Source: Paraburkholderia sp. SOS3
GTDB taxonomy: Bacteria; Pseudomonadota; Gammaproteobacteria; Burkholderiales; Burkholderiaceae
Length of the DNA stretch: 64,000 nucleotides
Direction: 5' to 3'
NCBI RefSeq assembly: GCF_001922345.1
Contig: NZ_CP018812.1
Coordinates: forward strand, 2,232,001 to 2,296,000
Shown here: positions 44,058 to 52,559 of the stretch, in pieces
How positions within the stretch are numbered: position 1 is the stretch's first letter
Layout of the letters: each line of letters begins with the position of its first letter
The notes under the pieces: model-generated
Databases searched by the model: none
Seen by the model: only the letters and a program-made list of their open reading frames with translations
Told to the model about the DNA's origin: nothing
Made by a program: the position numbers and the translations under genes

Positions 44058-45353
44058 ATGAACTTCGAATCCCAGCAACCTTGGGCCGCCATGCTGATCG
44101 AAAGCCGCGGCGATGCGCAGGCATGCGCGTCGCGGCTCGATCGCGCGCGGGCGCGCGCCGACGAGCGCGACGCGCAACTGAAAGCCTTCACCTTCCGCCC
44201 CGAGCGTTACGACGGCGTCGGGTCCGCCGCATGCCGGCCGCTCGCCGGCATGCCGATCGCGGTGAAAGATCTGATCGCGACCGCCGACATGCCGACGCGA
44301 TACGGTTCGCCGGCTTACGCCGATCATCGGCCCACCGAAGATGCGGCGATCGTCGCGCGAATTCGTGCACAGGGCGGCATCGTGCTCGGCAAGACCGTGA
44401 CGACCGAATTCGCATGGCGCCATCCGGGCCCGACCGTCAACCCGTGGAACGCGCTGCATACGCCGGGCGGCTCGTCGAGCGGCTCGGCCGCCGCCGTCGG
44501 CGCGGGCATCGTGCCGCTCGCGGTCGGCACGCAGACGCTCGGCTCGGTGATCCGCCCCGCCGCGTACTGCGGCGTAGTCGGCTACAAGCCGACGCACGGC
44601 CGCATACCGACAGCGGGCGCGCATCCGCTGTCGCAATCGCTCGACCATATCGGCTTCTTTGCCAATCACGTCGACGATGTGGCGTTCGCGTATGCCGTCC
44701 TCGTCGACGAGAAACCCGACGCCGTTCAGTCGCCCGATGCGTGGCAAAGCTATTTCGCAGCGCGCCAGCCGAAATCGATCGGCGTGATCCGCACGTCGAT
44801 GTGGTCGCGCGCCGACAGCGAACAGCAGGCGAATTTCGACGCGTCTCTCGCGATGCTGCAGGCGGCCGGCGTCAAAACGCTCGAACTCGATCTGCACGTG
44901 GACCTGCCCGTCATCATCGATGCCTTGCATACGATCGTGCAGGTCGAGGCATACCGCAACATAGGCCCGGTCGCGGCGGAACATCCGGACAAGGTTAGCG
45001 ATAAGATGAAAGCGCTGCTTGCGGACGGCGCTGCTGTGCCTGCGGCGAAATACCTCGACGCGTGCGCGCTGCAAAAGGAGCTGTCCGCGCAATCCGCAGC
45101 GTTTCTCGGCGGCTGCGATCTGGCCGTGTCGGTGCCGGCGACCGGCGGCGCGCCGCGCGGTCTCGACGACACGGGCGATGCGACGTTCTGCGCGGCCTGG
45201 AGTTTTCTCGGCATGCCCGCCGTGACGATTCCTTCGGGACGCGCCGCGAATGGCTTGCCGCTCGGTTTCCAGCTGATCGGCGAGCGCGATGCGGACCTGA
45301 ACCTGTTGCAATACGCCGCGTGGGCGCAGGCCACCTTGCCGGCGTTTCGCTAA
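44058..45353 (+). CDS. Amidase signature family enzyme
   Basis: The 431-residue protein belongs to the amidase signature family, with catalytic Lys70 (AVKDLI), cis-Ser near 139-140 (GGSSSGSAA) and nucleophile Ser163 in LGSVIRPAAYCG. The usual GGSIR is LGSVIR here. It hydrolyses a C-N bond of an unknown amide; relatives include glutamyl-tRNA amidotransferase A, AtzE/AtzF-type biuret and allophanate hydrolases and acetamidases. It follows the importer genes by 35 bp, so it probably acts on the imported compound. No gatB/gatC-like partner is nearby, which argues against a role in tRNA amidation. Confidence 0.9.
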   Translation: MNFESQQPWAAMLIESRGDAQACASRLDRARARADERDAQLKAFTFRPERYDGVGSAACRPLAGMPIAVKDLIATADMPTRYGSPAYADHRPTEDAAIVARIRAQGGIVLGKTVTTEFAWRHPGPTVNPWNALHTPGGSSSGSAAAVGAGIVPLAVGTQTLGSVIRPAAYCGVVGYKPTHGRIPTAGAHPLSQSLDHIGFFANHVDDVAFAYAVLVDEKPDAVQSPDAWQSYFAARQPKSIGVIRTSMWSRADSEQQANFDASLAMLQAAGVKTLELDLHVDLPVIIDALHTIVQVEAYRNIGPVAAEHPDKVSDKMKALLADGAAVPAAKYLDACALQKELSAQSAAFLGGCDLAVSVPATGGAPRGLDDTGDATFCAAWSFLGMPAVTIPSGRAANGLPLGFQLIGERDADLNLLQYAAWAQATLPAFR

Positions 45354-45388
45354 GGTAACGCCGGCACCGGCCGGCGTCTTCAGCGTCT

Positions 45389-45652
45389 TCAATCGGGCAG
45401 GATCTCTCCCGGCGCCTGCATCATGTCGAGCGTATAGCCCATGTTGAAATAGCCGGCACGCGCATACATGGCGATGCGCTCGAGGCGCTCGCCCGCTTCC
45501 TGCGCTTGCGATGCGGCCGGTGCCGCTGCGCTGTGCGACGCGCCGCCATCGTCGTCGCTGCCGCGGCGGCGCTTGCCCGAGCCGTCGTCGCGGTGCGCGA
45601 ATCCGATCGGCTTGAGCCAGCCTGACCATCTCGTCTTCGTCGAATGTGGCAT
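45389..45652 (-). CDS. Small hypothetical protein
   Basis: An 87-residue cytoplasmic-looking protein. The ATG at 45652 has GGAG at good spacing; ATGs further upstream have none. The N-terminus MPHSTKTRWSGWLKPIGFAH is followed by a low-complexity charged part (DGSGKRRRGSDDDGGAS) and an alanine-rich segment, then a more ordered C-terminus (ERIAMYARAGYFNMGYTLDMM). I do not recognise a family. It converges on the amidase gene (36 bp between stops). Support comes from the ribosome-binding site and a plausible length only, so it may be spurious. Confidence 0.5.
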   Translation of the reverse strand: MPHSTKTRWSGWLKPIGFAHRDDGSGKRRRGSDDDGGASHSAAAPAASQAQEAGERLERIAMYARAGYFNMGYTLDMMQAPGEILPD

Positions 45653-45788
45653 CACGCGCTCCATCGCCGGCATCGTTTCATTGAATCTAGTCGCTATCCG
45701 GCAGGAATCCAAACAAGTTTTTCGGGAATGTAATGCGCCGATCCCGTAGAACCCGGACGGCGGCCTGCCGCGGAAATGTCACGCGCCG

Positions 45789-47156
45789 TCAGAGCTCATT
45801 GCGCGACAACGGCCGCATCAGATCATCGAGCAACCGGTAATCGGGTAGCGTCGTATCGATCGGCTTTCCATTTCTCAACACGATACGGTCGGACTGAGGC
45901 CTGGAATGCAATTCCGAGTAGTTCCTCGCGCGCGTCAGTATCAGATTCGCTTTTCTTCCGACCGCCAGCACGCCGAATGAACCATCCATCCGCATGATTT
46001 CCGCGGGCGCCGCTGTCGCCGTCTTTATCCAGTCACCGAACGGATGATCGAGGTGCAAAATCTTCACCGCCTGCGAGAACGTGTCCAACATGTCGTGATC
46101 GCCGTACGCATGAAACACGTCCCGGCAGTTGTCCCCTGCTACGGCCACCCGTAATCCGCGCGCTTTCATCTCGTGGATCAGCGTGACGCCTCTCCATGTC
46201 GGCGTACGGCCGATCGCGCGCGACTGCAGATACATGTTGACGGTAGGCAAGCAGACGATCGAAATGCCGGCAGCCGAAAGCGCGTCGAGCGTTCGGTCGA
46301 CAACGCCTTGCGGCTGTAACGCAAGCGAACAGCAATGGCTGCACGTCACTGTTCCCTGAAATTTCTCCTGTACCGCGATGTTCGCGACCTCCGCGAGCAT
46401 GCGACTGTCGCGATCGTCCGTCTCGTCGACGTGTAAATCCACATCGAGGCCTCTTTCGGCGGCGAGCCGGAACAGGCGAGTCAGGGCCTCGCGCGCATTC
46501 TCGACGCTTCGGCTCCCGGACGAACTTTTCGCTTTCAGTACGGACCCGATCGAACCTTCGAGCTCTGCGACGCGGTTGACCAGTTCAACCGCGCCGTCCG
46601 CCAGAAATGCCTGCAACGGCAAGAGCGCGTTGGCCTGTAGCTCAAGACGGCCCGACCATTCTTCGCGTAAATCGCAGAAGACCGGGAGCGTGATGCTCGC
46701 CTGCCTGTCATGGCAATCGAGGTTCGTCCGTATCGCAACCACGCCGTGCGCCGACGCCGACAGCAAGCCGAACTCCATCCGGCGCCGTACATCGGCCGCG
46801 GTCCATCGAACGGAGCGGTCTTCATTGTTTGCTAGGGCCGCACCGGCGAAATCGCCATTCGTATTCGGCGCTCTCGGCGCGATATGAGCCTTGTCGAGAT
46901 GCGCGTGACAATCGATCATGCCGGGCATCAGCAGCGCGCCATCGACATCCGGCCCGCTCTCGGGCGCTGCTGTCCCCGCCGGTGAAATGGCGGCGATTCT
47001 TCCTTCATCAATGAGAATGTCGGCCTTGACGATCTCCTGAGATGGAGCGAACAGCATTGCTTCCGGCATCTTGACGAGGCAAGCGGGAAGGTTCGCATTG
47101 CGCAGCGTATAGCTGGCCCGCAGTGGAATCGGGATGAATGTTTTCGTCACTTTCAC
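45789..47156 (-). CDS. Amidohydrolase, cytosine-deaminase-like
   Basis: A 455-residue metal-dependent hydrolase of the amidohydrolase superfamily. HAHLDKA (His84, His86) is the N-terminal metal-binding motif characteristic of cytosine/isoguanine deaminases, DLHVDETDD carries the next His, SHCC a further His, and the catalytic Asp is in VAGDNCRDVF. It likely deaminates or hydrolyses a cyclic N-compound. The start appears to be a GTG at 47156, with GGAA very close before it. Its reading and composition look somewhat less GC-biased than its neighbours. It is opposite in strand to the ABC/amidase operon but could share its substrate range. Confidence 0.85.
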   Translation of the reverse strand: MKVTKTFIPIPLRASYTLRNANLPACLVKMPEAMLFAPSQEIVKADILIDEGRIAAISPAGTAAPESGPDVDGALLMPGMIDCHAHLDKAHIAPRAPNTNGDFAGAALANNEDRSVRWTAADVRRRMEFGLLSASAHGVVAIRTNLDCHDRQASITLPVFCDLREEWSGRLELQANALLPLQAFLADGAVELVNRVAELEGSIGSVLKAKSSSGSRSVENAREALTRLFRLAAERGLDVDLHVDETDDRDSRMLAEVANIAVQEKFQGTVTCSHCCSLALQPQGVVDRTLDALSAAGISIVCLPTVNMYLQSRAIGRTPTWRGVTLIHEMKARGLRVAVAGDNCRDVFHAYGDHDMLDTFSQAVKILHLDHPFGDWIKTATAAPAEIMRMDGSFGVLAVGRKANLILTRARNYSELHSRPQSDRIVLRNGKPIDTTLPDYRLLDDLMRPLSRNEL

Positions 47157-47315
47157 AGTTCCATAGCCGATCGTTCGACTTGAGCGCGAGGGCTGGGCTG
47201 GACCACCTTGTCGACACAGAACGGTTTGCCCCCGACGGCTATTCCCTGCCTCGCAGAGTATTTTTTACCTTCTTACCAGAAAGGATTACCGAAAATCCGC
47301 AACATCGTTGCATCA

Positions 47316-47341
47316 ACAACCATTCGGAGCCCGATGGTTGT
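47316..47341. promoter_or_regulatory. Inverted repeat ACAACCAT-N10-ATGGTTGT in divergent spacer
   Basis: A perfect 8-bp inverted repeat with a 10-bp spacer lies between the amidohydrolase and beta-hydroxylase genes, 279 bp apart. The spacing suits a dimeric DNA-binding regulator such as a LysR or GntR protein, but no regulator gene lies beside it. The region is AT-richer than the surrounding genes, with a TTTTTT run near 47264. Confidence 0.35.
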
Positions 47342-47435
47342 CGCGCGACCGACACACTTCCTGACGCCAACCGTCATTTAAACTGTCATCGAGCCTACGA
47401 TAGGCATCGCCGCTTCGATTCCACGCGAGGTTGCG

Positions 47436-48230
47436 ATGAGAAGCAAAGACCTGATGTGCTTCGCCGCGTTGTCGGCGCTTGTGTACGCACGGCCAGCAGC
47501 GTTTCCGGTTATCGCGGGCATCATCGCGGCAGGGGTGTGCGACTTCCAGCGCAGCCGGCAATTCGACGCGGTCAGCTGGCGGCGCTACTTCCTCGGCAAC
47601 GGCACGCTAACGTGGGTGCTCTCGCCCTTCAACCTCCTGATCGATATGTTGTGCAGGCGCAATCTGCGCGTCTACGAGCTATCCGATCTGCCCGCTGCGC
47701 ACCGCGAAGAGGTCAGCGCGATCATTGCCGCGTTTCGCGAGCACTTCGTACTCGTTCAATCGCTCGCGTGTCAGATGCCGGGCAAGAAACGCGGCATGTG
47801 CTTTTTGCGCTGGTACGGGCGGCGCCTGCCCGGGTCGCTGCGCATACCGGGTCTCGATCGCGACTTCGAATACGTGCAGACTATCGGCTGCTCGGTGTTC
47901 AACGAGCGCCAGCGCACTTCGGTGCACTACGGACCGCTGCGCCTGACGCTGCGCTGTCTCTACAATCTCGACCCGGACCAGCACGGCGAAGCGTTTATCG
48001 ATGTCGCTGGCAAACGGCATTACTGGCGGCACAACCCGCTGTTTATCTTCGACGACACGCTCGTGCACCAGTCCGTCAACGATTCGGACCGCTTACGCTA
48101 TTGCGTGTTTCTCGACGTGCTGCGGCCGAGCCCTTTGACGCCGGTGCTGCGCGTGCTCGTCAAGGGCATCGGGGGCGGCATTCTGTTTGCGCGTCGCGTG
48201 TTCTACGCGAACTGGGACATGCTGCACTAG
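47436..48230 (+). CDS. Aspartyl/asparaginyl beta-hydroxylase-like membrane-anchored dioxygenase
   Basis: The 264-residue product has an N-terminal hydrophobic stretch (about 8-34) and a second weak one, then a cupin-fold PF05118 domain. The Fe(II) ligand histidines are likely in SVHYGPLRLTLRC and DTLVHQSVNDSDRLRYC, and the latter arginine binds 2-oxoglutarate. LpxO-like lipid A hydroxylases share this layout of N-terminal anchor plus dioxygenase, so lipid A or a lipid may be the substrate; this is inference. GAGG precedes ATG 47436. It appears to be single and divergent from the amidohydrolase. Confidence 0.85.
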   Translation: MRSKDLMCFAALSALVYARPAAFPVIAGIIAAGVCDFQRSRQFDAVSWRRYFLGNGTLTWVLSPFNLLIDMLCRRNLRVYELSDLPAAHREEVSAIIAAFREHFVLVQSLACQMPGKKRGMCFLRWYGRRLPGSLRIPGLDRDFEYVQTIGCSVFNERQRTSVHYGPLRLTLRCLYNLDPDQHGEAFIDVAGKRHYWRHNPLFIFDDTLVHQSVNDSDRLRYCVFLDVLRPSPLTPVLRVLVKGIGGGILFARRVFYANWDMLH

Positions 48231-48336
48231 CCCGTGCGGTGCCGGCTTCCGCGTGACTTCCTCTGATTCGGGCACGCCGATTGCGCGTCGGCTTGCGCCC
48301 TTCGTGGCAGTGACCAACCAGACGGGAAGAACGCCA

Positions 48337-49425
48337 GTGAAAACCATGACGCGCGACACGGCGCAGGCCATTGCCGCGGCCATGCCGCCTGACTTGCCTG
48401 CAGGTTTGCGATACGTGGACGACACGCGGCCAGGCTATACGCGCAAGAAGATCGCGCGGGGCTTCGCCTACTTCGACACGCGTGGCAAGCGTATCGAAGA
48501 CGAAGCGGTGATCGCGCGGATCAATGCGCTCGTGATCCCGCCCGCTTACACGAATGTGTGGATTTGCCCCGACTCGCGTGGACATATCCAGGCGACGGGG
48601 CGCGATGCGCGCGGGCGCAAGCAGTACCGCTATCATCCGCAATGGCGCGAAACCCGCGACGCCGACAAGTTCAGCCGCATGGCCGCATTCGGCCGCGCCT
48701 TGCCGAGAATACGCGCGCGCGTGCAGCGGGATCTCGCGCGCAGCGGCATTCCGCGCGAGAAGGTCATTGCCGCCGTCGTGCATTTGCTCGACCACACGCT
48801 GGTTCGAATCGGCAACGCCGAATACGCGCGCGAAAATCAGTCATACGGACTGACGACGCTACGCAAGAAACATCTGAAAATCCAGTCTGGCGAAGTGCGC
48901 TTCCGTTTCGCGGGCAAAGGCGGTATCGAGCACGACGTGCCGATCGGCAATCCACGCGTCAAACGCATCGTGCGCAAATGCGCGGAGTTGCCGGGCCACG
49001 ATCTGTTTCAATACATCGACGAGGACGGCACACGCCGCACGGTTGGTTCGGCCGACATCAACGACTATCTGCGCAGCGTGAGCGGCGCAGACTTCACCGC
49101 GAAGGACTATCGCACGTGGGCAGGCAGCGTGTTCGCGATGGCTACGTTGCGCCAGCTGGTTTGCGAAGACGCCGCAGATGCGAAGCGCCATATCGTGGCG
49201 ACGGTGAAACAAGTCTCGACGCTGCTGCGCAATACGCCCGCCGTCTGCAGACGCTGCTATATTCACCCCGAAGTATTCGCCGCTTTCGACGCGGGAATGC
49301 TGACTGACTTGCCGCCACATACAGCGAGGCGCCATTTGAGAGTCGACGAAATTGCTTTTGCGGCGCTGCTCGCGCAGGTTGAAAAGCGCACGCGCGCGTC
49401 GCCGAAAAGGAGATTCCGGTCATGA
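48337..49425 (+). CDS. DNA topoisomerase IB (poxvirus/bacterial type)
   Basis: The product is about 362 residues from GTG 48337 (GGAAG seven bases before) or 359 from ATG 48346. It relaxes supercoils via a 3'-phosphotyrosyl link. The N-terminal domain contains RGFAYFDTRGKRI and IPPAYTNVWICP, the catalytic domain has YGLTTLRKKH, KDYRTWAGSVFA and finally NTPAVCRRCYIHPEV, whose Tyr is the nucleophile. These bacterial enzymes are accessory topoisomerases of variable distribution. The last codons overlap the NUDIX gene in ATGA, so both are translated together. A long basic C-terminal end (KRTRASPKRRFRS) is noticeable. Confidence 0.93.
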   Translation: MKTMTRDTAQAIAAAMPPDLPAGLRYVDDTRPGYTRKKIARGFAYFDTRGKRIEDEAVIARINALVIPPAYTNVWICPDSRGHIQATGRDARGRKQYRYHPQWRETRDADKFSRMAAFGRALPRIRARVQRDLARSGIPREKVIAAVVHLLDHTLVRIGNAEYARENQSYGLTTLRKKHLKIQSGEVRFRFAGKGGIEHDVPIGNPRVKRIVRKCAELPGHDLFQYIDEDGTRRTVGSADINDYLRSVSGADFTAKDYRTWAGSVFAMATLRQLVCEDAADAKRHIVATVKQVSTLLRNTPAVCRRCYIHPEVFAAFDAGMLTDLPPHTARRHLRVDEIAFAALLAQVEKRTRASPKRRFRS

Positions 49426-49811
49426 AAAGCCGGGCAACTGTCGTTTGCGTCAGAGACTCCGCGATTCTGCTCGTGTCGAAACCGCAGTCGAGATGGGCGC
49501 TGCCAGGCGGCAGGATCAGAACGAACGAGCGGCCTGCCGATGCGGCGCGCCGCGAGGTTGCGGAAGAGACCGGCGTGATCGTGGACAGGGTGGTGTATCT
49601 CTTCCAGTTCCGCGGGCTCAGCACGGTGCATCACGTGTTCTGGGCCTCGCTGCCTGAAGGCGCGGCGCCTCGCCCCGGCGAGGAAATCACGCGTTGCGGA
49701 TGGTTCGCGCGCGCAGACCTCATCACCCTGCCGACCAGCGTGCCGACACGCGAAATCGTGAGGCTCGTGCTCGAGCCTCACAGCGCGCTCGCCGGCATGT
49801 GCGCCGCTTGA
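49422..49811 (+). CDS. NUDIX hydrolase
   Basis: A 129-residue protein with a complete NUDIX box, from Gly30 (GRIRTNERPADAARREV, then AEETGV ending near 52), matching G-x5-E-x7-REU-x-EE-x-GU. It is of the small MutT-like class that cleaves nucleoside diphosphates linked to other groups. The start overlaps the topoisomerase stop (ATGA, 49422-49425), so it is translationally coupled to topoisomerase IB. This pairing may link nucleotide-pool cleaning with DNA topology, but this is speculative. Substrate unknown. Confidence 0.93.
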   Translation: MKSRATVVCVRDSAILLVSKPQSRWALPGGRIRTNERPADAARREVAEETGVIVDRVVYLFQFRGLSTVHHVFWASLPEGAAPRPGEEITRCGWFARADLITLPTSVPTREIVRLVLEPHSALAGMCAA

Positions 49812-49848
49812 ACCGGCGGCTGACGGCCGCTTCTCGCGCCCGCTGATT

Positions 49849-50142
49849 TTATTGCGTGTCGTCGCCCTGATAGAACGTCCGTCCGGACCCGGTGAGTTTC
49901 GCCGCGGACGCGATGCTGCTATACGTGCCGTCGGATCTCATCGCGTCGAGGCGGCGCTGCGCCGCCTGAACGTTTTCCGGGTACGCGGTCGAATCCGACG
50001 TCGACGGGTTGTAGCCCGAAATTTGCAGGGCGACCACATCCTGCCGTACCTGCTCGCGCGTCAACGGCGCATTCGATTGCGCATAAGCGCCGAGCGGCAG
50101 CAGACAGATGGCGCACAGCGCCGAAGCTTTCGTTACTTTCAT
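49849..50142 (-). CDS. DUF4148 secreted small protein (copy 3)
   Basis: A 97-residue exported protein with signal peptide 1-21 (LLPLGAYAQ). The DUF4148 core is APLTREQVRQDVVALQISGY followed by NPSTSDSTAYPENVQAAQRR, so it is the closest of the three to the family consensus together with copy 1. The mature C-terminus is short and polar (TFYQGDDTQ). GGAAG lies before ATG 50142. Function unknown. It is convergent with the NUDIX gene; nothing suggests a role in the catabolic island to its right. Confidence 0.88.
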   Translation of the reverse strand: MKVTKASALCAICLLPLGAYAQSNAPLTREQVRQDVVALQISGYNPSTSDSTAYPENVQAAQRRLDAMRSDGTYSSIASAAKLTGSGRTFYQGDDTQ

Positions 50143-50373
50143 GGCGGTCTTCCGTCGGGGTGGTAGCGTAAACCCCGATTTTACCGCCTGGGCCCGACAA
50201 ACGACTGCAGCGCGCGTGGAAACCGCACGCGCGCTCGATGACAGCCGTTTACATGGCGCGTCGGTTGCGCCCTATCCGGTGTCCGTCACTGCCTTCCGTT
50301 GCTTCGGATTCAGCTTTGCCGTCATTGCAACGCATCCTGGTTCGTCGAACGAAAGATGGCTACCGATCGAATC

Positions 50374-51813
50374 TCACGGCGCAATCTCTTCGAGGCTACG
50401 CTCGCGCGTCTCGGTCATTTTCAGCGCGCAGATCGCGCCGACCACCGCGACGAGCGCGAACATCGAAAAGACCGACCCGATACCGTGCTTGTGCAATAGC
50501 AGGCCCGCCAGCGACGGACCGACCGCCGACGCGAGCCGCAACCATGACGTCGCGAGGCCGGTGCTCGTCGCACGCATCCGCGTCGGATATACCTCGGGCG
50601 TGTACAGATACAACACGGCCGCAATCGAACCGACAATGCCGTAACTGATGGTGGCAAGCACCATCACGCTCCATACGTCGTGCGCGCCGAAAAACCTCAG
50701 GCATGCGAACAGCACGGCCGCGACGCAGAATGCGGACACCGTCCAGTTACGGCGGCCCACACGATCGATCACATACGCGCACACCAGCAGCAACGCGACC
50801 TGCGCGACATTCGTCATCGACGCCGCGCGCAACGCCGTTTGCAACGGCAAGTGATAGACCGAGCGATACAGCGTGGGCAGCCAGTTGTTCAGGCTGTTCG
50901 CAATGAAAAACGCGCTGGCCCACAGCACCCAGACGATCAACGTGCGGCTGCGATAAAACGGCGACAGCAGTTCGCGCCAGCCGGCGCGCGCATTCTTCGA
51001 TGCGCTGCCGCGTGAAACGGAGCCCGCATGCGCCGGCTGCTTCGCCGCCATCGGCGCAATGCGCCGGCCGGTGCTCGCTTCCATTTCCTTCACGATCGCT
51101 TCGGCTTCGGCGAGCCGGCCTTTCGCAATGAGCCAGCGCGGCGATTCGGGCAAGCGCGACACGAGCACTGCGATCAGCAGTCCCGGCACGGCGCCGATCC
51201 AGAACATGATTTTCCAGCCGACCAGCGGCACGAGCCACGCGCCGATCTGCCCCGCACCCATCAGTCCGAGCGGGAAGATCAGTTCGTAAAGCAGAAAATA
51301 CTTGCCGCGGCCGTGCGCATTGGACAGCTCGCTGATATAAGTCGCCGCGACCGGCATTTCCCCGCCGACGCCGATGCCCTGAATGAAGCGGCACGCGAGC
51401 AGCATCGGAAAGCTGCCGCTCAACGCGCAGCCGAGGCTCATCACCGACATGATCGCGATCGAGATCGTCGCGCTGCGAATGCGTCCGCGGCGCTCGGCAA
51501 ACCAGCCGAATATCAGCGCGCCGACAAACTGCCCGACGTAGCTCGCGCCGATCAGAATGCCGATCTGCAGCGGCTCGATGTGCCACAAGCCGATCAGCAC
51601 GGGAAGCACGAATGCGATCGACAACGCGTCGAAGGCGTCGAAGAATGTCGCGCTACCGACGATGATGCGTGCGCGCCGGTGCCATCGCGAGAACGGCACG
51701 CTTTCGATTCTGCGCACGAGCGCCGCGCTCGCGGCATCCATCGCCGTCTGCGCGACGTGTGCGCCGGTGTCGACCGACCTCACGGCGCGGTGCAGCGTGT
51801 CGCCCTCCTGCAT
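50374..51813 (-). CDS. MFS transporter (metabolite:H+ symporter / sugar-porter type)
   Basis: The 479-residue transporter has twelve membrane segments. FFDAFDALSIAFVLPVLIG in segment one, the loop-2 motif GWFAERRGRIRSA and RLPESPRWLIAKGRL after segment six are typical of the aromatic-acid and sugar-porter branches. An N-terminal soluble extension of about 45 residues is a little longer than usual. GGAGA lies before ATG 51813. It is the last gene of the left operon of the catabolic island, 46 bp after the coxG-like gene, and is a candidate importer for the aromatic or heteroaromatic acid degraded. Confidence 0.9.
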   Translation of the reverse strand: MQEGDTLHRAVRSVDTGAHVAQTAMDAASAALVRRIESVPFSRWHRRARIIVGSATFFDAFDALSIAFVLPVLIGLWHIEPLQIGILIGASYVGQFVGALIFGWFAERRGRIRSATISIAIMSVMSLGCALSGSFPMLLACRFIQGIGVGGEMPVAATYISELSNAHGRGKYFLLYELIFPLGLMGAGQIGAWLVPLVGWKIMFWIGAVPGLLIAVLVSRLPESPRWLIAKGRLAEAEAIVKEMEASTGRRIAPMAAKQPAHAGSVSRGSASKNARAGWRELLSPFYRSRTLIVWVLWASAFFIANSLNNWLPTLYRSVYHLPLQTALRAASMTNVAQVALLLVCAYVIDRVGRRNWTVSAFCVAAVLFACLRFFGAHDVWSVMVLATISYGIVGSIAAVLYLYTPEVYPTRMRATSTGLATSWLRLASAVGPSLAGLLLHKHGIGSVFSMFALVAVVGAICALKMTETRERSLEEIAP

Positions 51814-51859
51814 TTTTTGTCTCCATGGTTGTGTCGGGCACCCGCGTGCGCCCTTGTTG

Positions 51860-52531
51860 TTATCGATGCATCGCGTACACCGCGATCAATGCGACGACGA
51901 CGGCCGCGCCCAATGCCCAGGCCCATGCCTTGCCGCCCGATCCCGAACCGGTCTGCGGATGACCGATCGCGACCGCGGCAGCGCCGGCTCCCGCAGCGCC
52001 TCGCGGCATGCTTCGCTCCGACGCAGCGCCACTCGAACCCGATGCCGCGGACGAACCCGAAACCGAACCGACCGCACCCTGCTCTGCCGACCCGATCAGC
52101 GCCGCCGTGAAGCGCCCGAAAAATTCCTCGGCCATCTTGCGCGCCACGCCGTCGATCAGACGGCCGCCAACCTGCGCGAGCCGCCCGCCGACCTGCGCAT
52201 GCGACCGGTACACGAGGCGCGTCGCGCCGCTGCTTTCCGACACGAGGTCGACATGCGCGCCGCCTTTGCCGAAGCCCGCCGCGCCACCCGACCCTTCGAA
52301 TGTCAGCGAGTACGAGTGCGGCGGCTGCAGATCGGTCAACACCATCCTGCCCTTGAAGCGCGCCTTGATCGGCCCGACCGTCGCGGCCATCACCATCTGG
52401 AACTGGTTGTCTTCGACGCGCTCGAACGACTCGCATCCGGGTACCGCCGCCTTCAGGATCTCAGGGTCGTTCAATGCGGCCCATACGCGTTCGCGAGGCA
52501 GCGGCAAAATCTGTTCGCCCGTCAGTTCCAT
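51860..52531 (-). CDS. coxG: CoxG-like SRPBCC protein with C-terminal membrane anchor
   Basis: The 223-residue protein opens with a CoxG SRPBCC/START-like domain (1-150, starting MELTGEQILPLPRERVWAAL, then FKGRMVLTDLQPPHSYSL). A Gly/Ser/Ala-rich linker follows, and a C-terminal anchor (WAWALGAAVVVALIAVYAMHR). In Oligotropha, CoxG anchors carbon-monoxide dehydrogenase to the membrane, and related proteins accompany molybdenum hydroxylases. Here the molybdenum enzyme genes lie about 8 kb away, in the second operon of the island, so the protein may recruit that enzyme. It lies 28 bp after the UbiD-like gene. Confidence 0.88.
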   Translation of the reverse strand: MELTGEQILPLPRERVWAALNDPEILKAAVPGCESFERVEDNQFQMVMAATVGPIKARFKGRMVLTDLQPPHSYSLTFEGSGGAAGFGKGGAHVDLVSESSGATRLVYRSHAQVGGRLAQVGGRLIDGVARKMAEEFFGRFTAALIGSAEQGAVGSVSGSSAASGSSGAASERSMPRGAAGAGAAAVAIGHPQTGSGSGGKAWAWALGAAVVVALIAVYAMHR

Positions 52532-52559
52532 GTGTATTCCTCCTTAGCCGATCTGCTCG

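Noticed and set aside
43878..45629. 583-codon minus-strand open frame opposite the amidase
   Set aside because: The amidase is certain on the plus strand; the frame shows only reverse-complement composition.
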